From Methylorubrum sp. B1-46 (GTDB lineage Bacteria; Pseudomonadota; Alphaproteobacteria; Rhizobiales; Beijerinckiaceae), in the NCBI RefSeq assembly GCF_021117295.1, contig NZ_CP088247.1:2371001-2435000 (forward strand): a stretch of DNA of 64,000 nt, read 5' to 3'. Under the pieces are notes generated by a model. That model saw nothing but the letters and a program-made list of their open reading frames with translations. It was not told the origin of the DNA and ran no database searches. The position numbers were made by a program, and so were the translations under genes. Below, in pieces: positions 34,876 through 43,208 of the stretch; position 1 is the first letter of the stretch; every line of letters begins with the position of its first letter.

Positions 34876-34963
34876 ATCCCGCGCATCGCTTCGGCGGGGA
34901 CGCTCGCGTCCTGTTGTGGCGCCGCCGATTTGAACAGCGGGCCATCCCTTCCGAGGCGATTCT

Positions 34964-36454
34964 CTATCCGCCGAAGACCGAGGTGAGCACCTCGCCGCCG
35001 CGCTTGATCGCGACCTCCCACAGGCCGAGATTGCGCTGCGTCAGCCTGTCCAGATCCTTGGTCGAGGCGATCGGCATGCCGTTGACGGCCACGATCACGT
35101 CGCCCTTGCGGAAGCCCGCCCGGCCCGCGAGCGAGCCGTCCTCGACGGCGGTCACCGCCACGCCCTCCTCGGGCAGATCCGCCTGAAGCTCCTCGCTCAC
35201 CGCGGGCGAGGTGTTGACGAAGGTCGCACCCGCAAACGGCGTGCGGGTTCGGACCTTGAGGCTGTCGCGGGGGCGCGTCTCCGGTGCCGGGCCGAGCTTG
35301 ACCGCAATCGTCTGCCGCTTCGTGCCGCGCAGGATGCCGAGATCGGCCGTGCCGGAGATGCCCTTGAGGGCGAAGCGGTAGCCGAAGGCTTCCGGATCAT
35401 CGACGCTCTGGCCGTCGACCGAGAGGATCACGTCGCCGCGCTTGAGGCCGGCCTCCTCCGCCGGGCTCTTGGCCTGCATGCTCGCCACCAGCACGCCGGT
35501 CGGCCGGTCGAGCCCGACGCTCTCGGCGATGTCGGGGGTCACCGTCTGCACTCGCGCGCCGAGCCAGGGCCGACGCACGAGGCTGCCGCCGCTCTTGGCG
35601 GTCTCGACCACCGCGCGGACCATGCTGGCGGGGATGGCGAAGCCGATGCCGTGGCTGCCGCCCGACTGCGAGTAGATCGCCGTATTGATGCCGACGAGAT
35701 GGCCCTTGAGGTCCACCAGCGCGCCCCCGGAATTGCCCGGATTGATCGCCGCGTCGGTCTGGATGAAGAACTGGTAGTCCGAGGAGCCGACTTGCGTGCG
35801 GGCGAGCGCCGAGACGATGCCCTGCGTCACGGTTTGCCCGACGCCGAAGGGGTTGCCGATCGCCATCACGAAGTCGCCGACCTCGAGATGGTCGGAATCG
35901 CCGATCGGCATCGGCGCGATGTCGGCTGGGCTCTTGATCTTGAGCACGGCGAGGTCGGTGCGGGGATCGCGCAACACGAACTGCGCCTCGAACTCGCGCT
36001 TGTCGGCGAGCGCCACCTTCACCTCGTTCATGTTCTCGATGACGTGGTTGTTGGTGATGACGAGGCCCGAGGCATCGACGATCACGCCGGAGCCGAGCGA
36101 GCGCTGCGCCCGCTCGCCGGGCATGCCACCGGGGCCGCCGGGGCCGCGGCCCGGACGATCCTCGCCGAAGAAGCGGCGCATGAACTCCTCCATGGCGTTG
36201 GAGCGCGCGGAGCGCTTCTCGACATGCGAGGCGTAGACGTTGACGACGGAGGGCGCCGCCCGCTTCACCACGGGGGCGAAGGAAAGCTGGATCTCGCCCT
36301 TCGACAGGGGCACCGCCTTGTCCAAGGATTTTTCCGACGCCGCCTTCTCGGGCGCGGGCTTTGCGGGCGTGTTCGCCATCTGCGCGCCGACGGGCGCGGC
36401 GGCGAGGAGCAGCGCGGATACGAGGCAGGCCGGCAGAAGCGGCGAGGACGGCAT
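34964..36454 (-). CDS. Periplasmic serine protease, DegP/HtrA family
   Basis: A 496-residue exported protease and chaperone of the periplasm. It has a signal peptide (cut near VGAQ), a low-complexity Lys/Ala/Glu linker, the trypsin-like domain with catalytic His in ITNNHVIE, Asp in DPRTDLAVLKI and Ser in NPGNSGGALVDLKG, then two PDZ domains (from AESVGLDRPTGVLV and from LQADLPEEGVAVTAV). A Gly/Pro-rich loop (GPGGPGGMPGE) lies before the catalytic His. It resembles MucD/DegQ. It is not fused to any other domain. A terminator for the upstream gene separates it from the phasin-like gene. Confidence 0.95.
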   Translation of the reverse strand: MPSSPLLPACLVSALLLAAAPVGAQMANTPAKPAPEKAASEKSLDKAVPLSKGEIQLSFAPVVKRAAPSVVNVYASHVEKRSARSNAMEEFMRRFFGEDRPGRGPGGPGGMPGERAQRSLGSGVIVDASGLVITNNHVIENMNEVKVALADKREFEAQFVLRDPRTDLAVLKIKSPADIAPMPIGDSDHLEVGDFVMAIGNPFGVGQTVTQGIVSALARTQVGSSDYQFFIQTDAAINPGNSGGALVDLKGHLVGINTAIYSQSGGSHGIGFAIPASMVRAVVETAKSGGSLVRRPWLGARVQTVTPDIAESVGLDRPTGVLVASMQAKSPAEEAGLKRGDVILSVDGQSVDDPEAFGYRFALKGISGTADLGILRGTKRQTIAVKLGPAPETRPRDSLKVRTRTPFAGATFVNTSPAVSEELQADLPEEGVAVTAVEDGSLAGRAGFRKGDVIVAVNGMPIASTKDLDRLTQRNLGLWEVAIKRGGEVLTSVFGG

Positions 36455-36580
36455 GCGGGGTCTCCCGGAGGTCGCTGGAGCAGTGCGGGCTATGTAGACC
36501 CCGCGGCGGCGGGGGGCGAGGGGCCGGCGTGCACCCCTCTCACCCGCTTCACCCGGCCGCGCGGCGGGGGGCGCCAGACG

Positions 36581-36614
36581 AAGAAAAGGGCAGCCGCCCC
36601 TTGGACGACTGCCC
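36581..36614 (-). terminator. Terminator of the phasin-like gene
   Basis: On the minus strand a 6-bp core stem (GGGCAG with CTGCCC) extended by G-T and G-C pairs closes a 4-nt loop and is followed by TTTTCTT. It stands 33 bp after the stop of the upstream gene. Confidence 0.75.
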
Positions 36615-36646
36615 CGATCGTTCCCGGTGATGCGCGAACGCCGGCC

Positions 36647-37453
36647 TCAGTGCGGGTGGGCGCTGTCGCTCAGGCGGTTGGCGCTGCGGACGATCTCGCT
36701 GAAGCAGGTCAGAGAGGCGTCGGCGGCGCGCTGCATCTCCGTCACCTGGAGCCGAAGCGCTTCCGCCGGGGACTTGGCGCGGGCGAGCGCCTGGATGTGC
36801 GCGAGGGCGGCCTCGCCCTCGCCGCGGGCGAAGGCGAACAGCTTCGCATTGATCTCGGTAATGGGCGCGAAGCTGGGCACGAAGGCGAAGCTCGCACCGA
36901 TATGGACGTTGTGCGACCGCGGCGCGGCGCCCTCGGACGGCTTGGTCTCGGCAAGGCTTGGCAGCAGCGCGGTTTCGGCCAGTGTTTGGGCGAGTGTCTC
37001 GTTCGTCGCCTCGACCGCCGTCTCCACCGACTCCGCCACGGCCTCGGCCGCCTCGGACACGATCGGCTCGGGGGAGGGTGGTGCCACGGGTGCCTCGTCC
37101 GGCACGGCGGCGGCCTCTACGGCATCCTGAGCCGGCGGCTCGACCGGCCGGTCGTCCTCGGCGGCCTGCGCCTCGACGGGGGCGGACTCAGCGACCGGCT
37201 CCTCGGATGATGCCGTGTTTTCCGCGGCATCATCCCCGGCCGTCGGCTCGGCAGCGGCCTCGACGGCCGGGACTTCCGTCACCTCTGTCTCAGGCTGTTG
37301 TTCGGCTTGCCGGGACTCCTCTTCCTGGCCCTTATCGGCCGAGGTCTCGGCCAGCAGCGCGTCGGCGACCTCGGATTGAGGCGCGGTCAGTGTCGGCGGC
37401 TGGGGATTGGCGGGCGCTCCCGGCGGGCGTCCTCTGCGGCGGCTCGACGACAT
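36647..37453 (-). CDS. Phasin-domain protein with acidic extension
   Basis: A 268-residue protein with two parts. Residues 1-165 are disordered and acidic (many Glu, Ala, Pro and Val). The C-terminal 100 residues form a helical phasin-type region: FAFVPSFAPITEINAKLFAF, then ALAHIQALARAKSPAEALRLQ. Phasins coat PHB granules and influence their size. The acidic extension may act as a surface layer or bind partners. The next gene upstream is another phasin. No transmembrane segment or signal is present. The link to PHB is inferred from this family. Confidence 0.8.
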   Translation of the reverse strand: MSSSRRRGRPPGAPANPQPPTLTAPQSEVADALLAETSADKGQEEESRQAEQQPETEVTEVPAVEAAAEPTAGDDAAENTASSEEPVAESAPVEAQAAEDDRPVEPPAQDAVEAAAVPDEAPVAPPSPEPIVSEAAEAVAESVETAVEATNETLAQTLAETALLPSLAETKPSEGAAPRSHNVHIGASFAFVPSFAPITEINAKLFAFARGEGEAALAHIQALARAKSPAEALRLQVTEMQRAADASLTCFSEIVRSANRLSDSAHPH

Positions 37454-37646
37454 GGGCCTTCTCCTCGTTCGAAATCCTCTGCCTCAGCGCGCTTCCAACG
37501 GCGGCTGCAGAAGCCCGATGGCGCGCTGGGGCGGAGCATAGCGTCGGAGCACGGGGTGTGCCGAGCCCGCCGGTGCGGGTTCGACGCCTCGTGCTCCCGC
37601 GACAGGCCGTGGCGCCGTGGACGCCGTGGCCCGAAGCCAGACCGGA

Positions 37647-38000
37647 TTAGCGGGCGGCGCTCTGAGCGAGGGCACCGTATTCCTTGGCCTGGGCCTGGAA
37701 CGCGGCGAACTGGGTCTTCAGGAACTCGGACTGGATCTCGAAGGCCTCGCGCGGGTCCTTCGCGCGCACGACGCGCTGCGCGTAGTCGAAGGTGGTCTCG
37801 GCGTTCGCCTTGGCGTGGTCGAGGCTCTTGAGCACCGCGGCATGCAGCGTCGACTGAACGGTCGAGGCCGAGTTCCGGAGCTGCTCGGAGGTCTTCACCG
37901 CACCGTTCAGGAACGTGCCGAAGGCATTGCGAGCCTGGTCGACGCTCTTGTCGGCAAAGTCACGGAACTCGGCGGGGATCTCGAAGCTCTGGGTGCTCAT
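37647..38000 (-). CDS. phaP: Phasin, PHB granule surface protein
   Basis: A 117-residue amphipathic helical protein of the phasin family: IPAEFRDFADKSVDQARNAF, ASTVQSTLHAAVLKSLDHAK, TFDYAQRVVRAKDPREAFEIQ and EFLKTQFAAFQAQAKEYGAL are the typical consecutive helices. It binds polyhydroxybutyrate granules in the cytoplasm. A TTGC-N3-GCAA palindrome 86 bp upstream resembles sites of the PhaR repressor known to control phasin genes in other proteobacteria. Upstream is a 230-bp AT-richer region. Confidence 0.93.
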   Translation of the reverse strand: MSTQSFEIPAEFRDFADKSVDQARNAFGTFLNGAVKTSEQLRNSASTVQSTLHAAVLKSLDHAKANAETTFDYAQRVVRAKDPREAFEIQSEFLKTQFAAFQAQAKEYGALAQSAAR

Positions 38001-38085
38001 CTGTCTCTCCTGTCAGACGGACCGGGAGATTTCGGTTTCGGGGAGCCTCGAAGGCCTCCCCGCGGCTAACCGGCCCGCACCTCGT

Positions 38086-38102
38086 ATGTTGCGGTGCAAC
38101 AT
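38086..38102 (-). promoter_or_regulatory. Candidate PhaR operator upstream of phaP
   Basis: A perfect palindrome: 7-bp arms ATGTTGC and GCAACAT around GGT. PhaR-type repressors bind TGC-N3-GCA type sites in front of phasin genes; the match is in form, not proven here. It lies 86 bp before the phaP start, in an AT-richer promoter region (38081-38250). Confidence 0.55.
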
Positions 38103-38230
38103 AAAAGTCAAGGACAGTTTCTGACAGACGATGAGCAATGTCCGGCCAACATCGCGCCGGCGTTTATGCTTTTGTTACAAATTCAGATTTCAACGCCGGA
38201 ACCTGTTCCGATGCGATCCGATGGTTGGCA

Positions 38231-39535
38231 TTATAGTGACGAAAGGCTCCCCTTGCCAAGGGTTCTGCCACTTTCATGAGCGGAGGCGGGCAGGGCGGCG
38301 GGCCCTGCCATGCCGCACTGCCGCATACTGTATTCTTCGCCCAGTCGCCGGTAGAGGCGCAGCAGGGATTGGGCGTGGACGGCGAGTGTCATCGGTGCCC
38401 GCCAGTACCGGTCGTAGGCCTCCTGGCCGAGGCGGGCGGTCGAGGCATCGTCCTTGAGGCTGGTGAATGCGTCGGCGAGCGCCACCACCTCCGGCTCGAC
38501 GACGAATCCGGTCCGGCCGTCCACGACCTTCTCCGCGGCGCCGGAGCGCCGCGAGGCGACGACGGGAATGCCCTGGGCCAGCGCCTCGTAGACGGTGAGC
38601 GGCCCGGTCTCGAGCCAGCGCGAGGGGGCGCAGACCGCGCGCGCCCGGCGGCGCAGGATCGATGCGACCGCCTCCGGGCTGCACCAGCCGAGCACCTCCG
38701 CGCCCTCCGCCCGCAGCCGTGCCTCCAGCGGCCCGGCACCGATAAAGAGCGCGGGCAGGCCGGCCCGGCGCGCGGCCTCGGCAATGAGGTCCGCGCCCTT
38801 TTCCGGAGTAAGGCGCCCGACATAGACGACGGCATCGCCGGCGGCCGGCTCTGCCGGCGCCTGCCGCTCCACCCGCACGGGGTTGTCGATGCGGTGGTGC
38901 CGCACGCGCAGGGCGCCGAGCCGTTCCTCCATCCGTGCCCGGCTGCCGTCGCAGACATGGACCACATCGAGTTCCGCCCGCCCCAGCGCCACCCGCAGAG
39001 CGGCGGAGCGGCCGACGCGCACCAGCTTGTGCAGCCGGCTCCTCGGATCGCAGGGCGCCGCGAGGCAGGCGCCGGAGAGCGGGGTGAGGGCGCAGGGCTC
39101 GGCCCGGTCGAAGCGGTAATCGACGCCGTTCGGGCAGGCGAGGGCATAGTCATGAAGCGTCAGCACGACCGGAACGCCGCGGCCGAGCAGCACCGGCAGC
39201 ACGGCGGGCGAGAACGCGCGGGTCCATTGGTGCAGGTGCAGGCAATCGGGCGCGCGCGGCAGGCCGTCGAGCGCGGAGGCCAGGCGCGCGGCCGCCGCGC
39301 CGTTCCAGATCCCGGAGGCGGCCCCGCGCCAGGCCGGCAGCGACCACACGTCGGTCAGGCCGAGCTCGAGCCGCCGCAGGCGCGGATGGTCGAGCAACGG
39401 ATCGACGGGGCCGCGGATCGCCTGGATGTAGGTCACCTCCGCGCCGGCCTCCGCCAGGGCGCGGGCCGATTCCACGGCGACCTTCTCGGCACCGCCGCTG
39501 GCGGCGGCAAATTCGGCCAGGATCACCACGTGCAT
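38231..39535 (-). CDS. Glycosyltransferase family 4 protein
   Basis: A 434-residue GT-B fold glycosyltransferase. The acceptor domain begins HVVILAEFAAASGGAEKVAVE; the middle has LTLHDYALACPNGVDY with several Cys residues; the donor domain starts near DAVVYGRLTPEKGADLI (read VVYVGRLTPEKG) and holds the E-x7-E type motif around GPLTVYEALAQGIPVVAS. The ATG of MHVVIL has GGGA eight bases upstream; a TTG 20 codons upstream is less likely. It is divergent to a paralogous GT4 gene across 229 bp and shares its C-P-N-G block and RIDNPxxVERQ segment. Confidence 0.92.
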   Translation of the reverse strand: MHVVILAEFAAASGGAEKVAVESARALAEAGAEVTYIQAIRGPVDPLLDHPRLRRLELGLTDVWSLPAWRGAASGIWNGAAAARLASALDGLPRAPDCLHLHQWTRAFSPAVLPVLLGRGVPVVLTLHDYALACPNGVDYRFDRAEPCALTPLSGACLAAPCDPRSRLHKLVRVGRSAALRVALGRAELDVVHVCDGSRARMEERLGALRVRHHRIDNPVRVERQAPAEPAAGDAVVYVGRLTPEKGADLIAEAARRAGLPALFIGAGPLEARLRAEGAEVLGWCSPEAVASILRRRARAVCAPSRWLETGPLTVYEALAQGIPVVASRRSGAAEKVVDGRTGFVVEPEVVALADAFTSLKDDASTARLGQEAYDRYWRAPMTLAVHAQSLLRLYRRLGEEYSMRQCGMAGPAALPASAHESGRTLGKGSLSSL

Positions 39536-39764
39536 CGCGGAGTCCCGCCCCGAGGCGGGTGCGTCTTCGCGCGGGAGGATCCGGTTCTCGGACAAGGACG
39601 GCGCTCCGCAAGTGAGGCCGCGACGGCGCGGCGAACGTCCACCGGCAAGGGTTTACGGGCGATCAACTGCCGGCTGGTAAACGGAGGGCGGATCGTTCGC
39701 GGATTGTCGCGAGAGCGGGTTGCCGGCTCTTGCGACGACGCGTGGGAAAGGGTCGGGAGCCGCC

Positions 39765-41039
39765 GTGCACGTCGTCCTCGTTCTCGACCATGCTCACATC
39801 AACGGCGGCCAGGCCAAGGTCGCCCTCGATTCGGCTGTGGGCCTGTGCCGGCGCGGATATCGGGTCACGGTCTTCGCCGCGGTCGGCCCGGTCGATCCCC
39901 GGCTGGCCGAGAGCGGGGCAAGGGTGATCTGCCTCGGGCAGGACGACATCACCTCCACCCAGAACAAGCTCGCCTTCGCTGCCCAGGCGATCTGGAACCC
40001 CCGCGCGTCCGCCCGCCTCGCCGCGGAGCTGAGGCTGTGCGATCCCCGCGACACGCTGGTCCACGTCCACGCCTTCGCCAAGGCGCTCTCGCCCTCGATC
40101 GGCACGGCGATCCGACGTTCGGGTCTCCCGTGCCTCTACACGATGCACGAGTTCTTCCTCGTCTGCCCGAACGGCGGCTTCTACGAATATCCGGCCGACC
40201 GGATCTGCCACCGCACGCCGATGTCGGCAGCCTGCCTCACCACGAATTGCGATGCGCGTTCCTATCCGCGCAAGCTGCTGCGGGTGGTTCGCCATCTCGG
40301 CCTGGAGCACGTCGCCGGGCTGCCCGGCCTGTTCCGCCACGTGGTCACGATCAGCGCGCTGCAGGAGCGGGTGATCGCGCCGCTGCTGCCGCCCCGCACG
40401 GTGTTCCACCGGATCGACAATCCGATCTCGGTCGAGCGGCAGCCGCCGCAGCGCGAGGAGCGCGGCGATTTCCTGTTCGTCGGCCGCATCTCGACCGAGA
40501 AGGGCGCGCCGATCTTCGCCGAGGCGGCGCGGCAGGCCGGCCTCCGCCCGGTCTTCGTCGGCGACGGGCCGAGCGCCGCGGATTTAAGCGCGCGCTATCC
40601 CGAGGCGGTGATGCTCGGCTGGAAGAACGCGCCCGAGGTGCAGGCCCTGATGCGGCGGGCGCGCGCGCTGGTCTTCCCGAGCATCTGGTACGAGGGCCAG
40701 CCGCTCACCGTCTACGAGGCGCTCGCCTGCGGCTGCCCGGTCATCGTCTCCGACGCCTGCGCCGGGCGCGAGGCGGTCGAGGATGGCGAGAACGGGTTCT
40801 GGTTTCGCTCGGGCGATCCCGGCGCGCTCGCCGCCCACCTGATCCGGATGTCGGACGACGCGCTGGCGGCCCGCATGGCCGAGCGCGCCTACGAGCGCTA
40901 CTGGTCGGCCCCGCTCAGCGTCGACGCGCATCTCGACCGGCTGGAGCAGGTCTACGGCGTCGTGATGCGCGAGGCGCGCCCCGCTCCGCGCGCGACGGAG
41001 CGGACATCCTTGCGCGGGGCGGCGCCCGCAGGACCGTGA
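39765..41039 (+). CDS. Glycosyltransferase family 4 protein
   Basis: A 424-residue GT-B fold protein paralogous to the divergent gene at 38231-39535. The N-terminal block is HVVLVLDHAHINGGQAKVAL; the middle has FFLVCPNGGFYEYPADRIC with an extra Cys cluster; the C-terminal domain begins FLFVGRISTEKGAPIF and has GQPLTVYEALACGCPVIVSD. The GTG was chosen since GGGAG stands 5 bases before it; an upstream TTG is possible. The gene is followed by a small stress-type gene after 86 bp. The sugar donor and acceptor cannot be told. Confidence 0.92.
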   Translation: MHVVLVLDHAHINGGQAKVALDSAVGLCRRGYRVTVFAAVGPVDPRLAESGARVICLGQDDITSTQNKLAFAAQAIWNPRASARLAAELRLCDPRDTLVHVHAFAKALSPSIGTAIRRSGLPCLYTMHEFFLVCPNGGFYEYPADRICHRTPMSAACLTTNCDARSYPRKLLRVVRHLGLEHVAGLPGLFRHVVTISALQERVIAPLLPPRTVFHRIDNPISVERQPPQREERGDFLFVGRISTEKGAPIFAEAARQAGLRPVFVGDGPSAADLSARYPEAVMLGWKNAPEVQALMRRARALVFPSIWYEGQPLTVYEALACGCPVIVSDACAGREAVEDGENGFWFRSGDPGALAAHLIRMSDDALAARMAERAYERYWSAPLSVDAHLDRLEQVYGVVMREARPAPRATERTSLRGAAPAGP

Positions 41040-41125
41040 CGTGTCACGAACCAGGAAGGCCCGCTCGCGTTGGTCCGGATTGGAAGCCGCATCGCGGCGC
41101 AGGACGACAGACAGCGAGGCCACCC

Positions 41126-41302
41126 GTGTCCGATAAGATGCAATCGACCGACGAGACCAAGCCCAAGGGCTTCCAGCAGGACGGCAAGGGCGACAAGTCA
41201 CTCGCGGAGAATCGGAAGGACCAGAAGGACGAGCGCCTTGACGAGGCGCTGGAGGAGACCTTCCCGTCGAGCGACCCGGTCTCGGTGAAGATCACGAAGT
41301 AG
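41126..41302 (+). CDS. Small hydrophilic protein with SSDPVSV tail
   Basis: A 58-residue, strongly charged, Lys/Asp/Glu-rich protein. GTG start with GAGG six bases upstream; an ATG four codons later would also work. The end (DEALEETFPSSDPVSVKITK) is a motif of many small rhizobial and methylobacterial proteins (ALEETFPASDPVSI type), whose function is unknown. It is followed by a strong bidirectional terminator. Confidence 0.75.
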   Translation: MSDKMQSTDETKPKGFQQDGKGDKSLAENRKDQKDERLDEALEETFPSSDPVSVKITK

Positions 41303-41327
41303 TCCGTCAGGCCGGCAGGCTCGAACG

Positions 41328-41363
41328 AAAAAGCCCGCCCGGTTCAACACCGGGCGGGCTTTC
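41328..41363. terminator. Bidirectional rho-independent terminator
   Basis: Perfect 10-bp stem (41333-41342 with 41350-41359, GCCCGCCCGG), 7-nt loop, A-tract on the left and T-tract on the right. It ends both the small plus-strand gene and the acyl-CoA dehydrogenase gene on the minus strand. Confidence 0.92.
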
Positions 41364-41385
41364 TGTCGTGATGTCTTGAGAAGGT

Positions 41386-43074
41386 TTACTGCTCCAGCAG
41401 TCGGCGGGCGATGACCTGGGCCTGGATTTCGGCGGCACCCTCGAAGATCGAGAGGATGCGCGCGTCGCACAGCACGCGGCTGATCGGGTATTCCAGCGCG
41501 AAGCCGTTGCCGCCGTGGATCTGCAGGGCGTTGTCGGCCGCCGCCCAGGCGACGCGGGCGCCCAGCAGCTTGGCCATGCCGGCCTCGAGATCACAGCGCT
41601 TGCCTTCGTCCTTCTCGCGGGCGGAGAAGTAGGTAAGCTGGCGGGCGATGTTGATCTCCACCGCCATCATCGCGAGCTTGTCGGCCACGCGCGGGAACTC
41701 GACCAGCGCCTTGCCGAACTGAACCCGCTCCTCGGCGTAGCGCAGGCCGATATCGAGGGCCGACTGGGCCACGCCGATGGCGCGGGCCGCGGTCTGGATG
41801 CGGGCCGATTCGAAGGTCTGCATGAGCTGGGCGAAGCCCTTGCCCTCGACCTCGCCGAGCAGGTTCCCGGCGGGCACCGAGAAGCCCTCGAAGGAGAGTT
41901 CGTACTCCTTCATGCCGCGGTAGCCGAGCACCTCGATCTCGCCGCCGGAGAGGCCGTCGACGGGGAAGGGGTTCGCGTCGTCACCGCGCGGCTTCTCCGC
42001 GATCAGCATCGAGAGGCCGCGATGGCCCTTCTCCTCGGGCTTGGTCCGCACCAGCACGGTCATGATGTCGGCGCGCACGGGGTGGGTGATCCAGGTCTTG
42101 TTGCCCGTGATCTTCCAGACGTCGCCCTCCTTCACCGCCTTGGTGCGCAAGCTCGCGAGGTCGGAGCCGGTGTTCGGCTCGGTGAAGACGGCCGTCGGCA
42201 GGATCTCGCCCGAGGCGATGCCCGGCAGGAAGCGCTGCTTCTGCTCCTCTGTGCCGCCGCACAGGATCAGCTCGGCGGCGATCTCCGAGCGGGTGCCCAG
42301 CGAGCCGACGCCGATATAGGCGCGCGACAGCTCCTCCGAGACCACGCACATCGCGGCCTTGGGCATGCCCATGCCGCCGTATTCCTCGGGAATGGTGAGA
42401 CCGAACACGCCGAGTTCCGCCATCTTCTCGATGATCGACATCGGGATGTAGGCGTTCTCGCGGTGCCATTCCTGGGCTTGCTCGACCACCTCGGCCTTGC
42501 CGAAGCGGCGCATCTCGCTGCGGATCGCCTCCATGTCCTCGTCGAGGCCCGACACGCCGATGGTGGCCGCCCCCGAGGTCGTGGCCTCGCGGATCCTGGC
42601 CACCAGCGCCGCGCGGTTGGCCGGGGTGTTGCCCTCGGCGATCGCCGCGTCGATAGCCGGCGTGCGCAGGGAGGCCAGTTCGGCGCTGGTGAAGCCGAGC
42701 GCCGTCGGGCGCACGATCTCGCCCTGGCTCATAGGGATGCCGCCGAACATCTGGTCGAGATACTCGCCGACGCCGATCTTCACGAGCAGCGCCTCGGTCT
42801 CGCCGAAGGCCCCTTCGCCCTGCAGCCGCTCGGCATAGCCGGCGAGTTCGCGCACCGCTTCGCCGTAGGTGGCGAGCCAGGACAGGCCGTGGGCGGCGTG
42901 CTGCTCACGCTCCAGCGCGCCCGCATCGAGCTTGCCCTCGGGGCCCGTGACCCGTGCCTTCACGCGGGCGGTCGCCTCGGCGACGAGGGCCTTGGCGCCC
43001 GCGGCGGCGTCCTTGGCCAGGGCGACGAAATCGGTCGGGTCGTTGGCGGGCTGGACAGCGGGGGATGCGGCCAT
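41386..43074 (-). CDS. mcd: (2S)-methylsuccinyl-CoA dehydrogenase
   Basis: A 562-residue acyl-CoA dehydrogenase with an N-terminal extension of about 170 residues and then the usual three domains (FGLTIPEEYGGMGMP, EPNTGSDLASLRTKA, and the C-terminal helical part with DNALQIHGGNGFALEYP). The catalytic base is probably Glu in SIFEGAAEIQ. Extended dehydrogenases of this kind oxidise (2S)-methylsuccinyl-CoA to mesaconyl-CoA in the ethylmalonyl-CoA pathway, used for glyoxylate regeneration on C1 and C2 compounds; the gene was called ibd2 in M. extorquens. The ATG of MAASPAVQPAN has AGAGAG upstream. A TATAAA stands on the minus strand near 43112-43117. Confidence 0.9.
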   Translation of the reverse strand: MAASPAVQPANDPTDFVALAKDAAAGAKALVAEATARVKARVTGPEGKLDAGALEREQHAAHGLSWLATYGEAVRELAGYAERLQGEGAFGETEALLVKIGVGEYLDQMFGGIPMSQGEIVRPTALGFTSAELASLRTPAIDAAIAEGNTPANRAALVARIREATTSGAATIGVSGLDEDMEAIRSEMRRFGKAEVVEQAQEWHRENAYIPMSIIEKMAELGVFGLTIPEEYGGMGMPKAAMCVVSEELSRAYIGVGSLGTRSEIAAELILCGGTEEQKQRFLPGIASGEILPTAVFTEPNTGSDLASLRTKAVKEGDVWKITGNKTWITHPVRADIMTVLVRTKPEEKGHRGLSMLIAEKPRGDDANPFPVDGLSGGEIEVLGYRGMKEYELSFEGFSVPAGNLLGEVEGKGFAQLMQTFESARIQTAARAIGVAQSALDIGLRYAEERVQFGKALVEFPRVADKLAMMAVEINIARQLTYFSAREKDEGKRCDLEAGMAKLLGARVAWAAADNALQIHGGNGFALEYPISRVLCDARILSIFEGAAEIQAQVIARRLLEQ

Positions 43075-43208
43075 GTGGGACTCTCTTCTATGAAAGCGGA
43101 TCGATGGTTCCTTTATAGATCGGATCGCCGGCACAATAGCGGTTTCTCATCGCCGCATCCCCCGTCTTTAGGCTGAATTCATCATACGGTTCACCGTGTT
43201 GCGCGCGT

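Noticed and set aside
38276..41302. Very long plus-strand open frame of about 1000 codons
   Set aside because: It runs antisense through one GT4 gene and out of frame through the other; the Arg/Pro-rich translation has no domain. Only its last 58 codons (41126-41302) are a real gene.
41515..43176. 553-codon frame antisense to mcd
   Set aside because: Composition typical of antisense GC-rich DNA (Leu/Arg/His/Gly), no family; mcd is intact.
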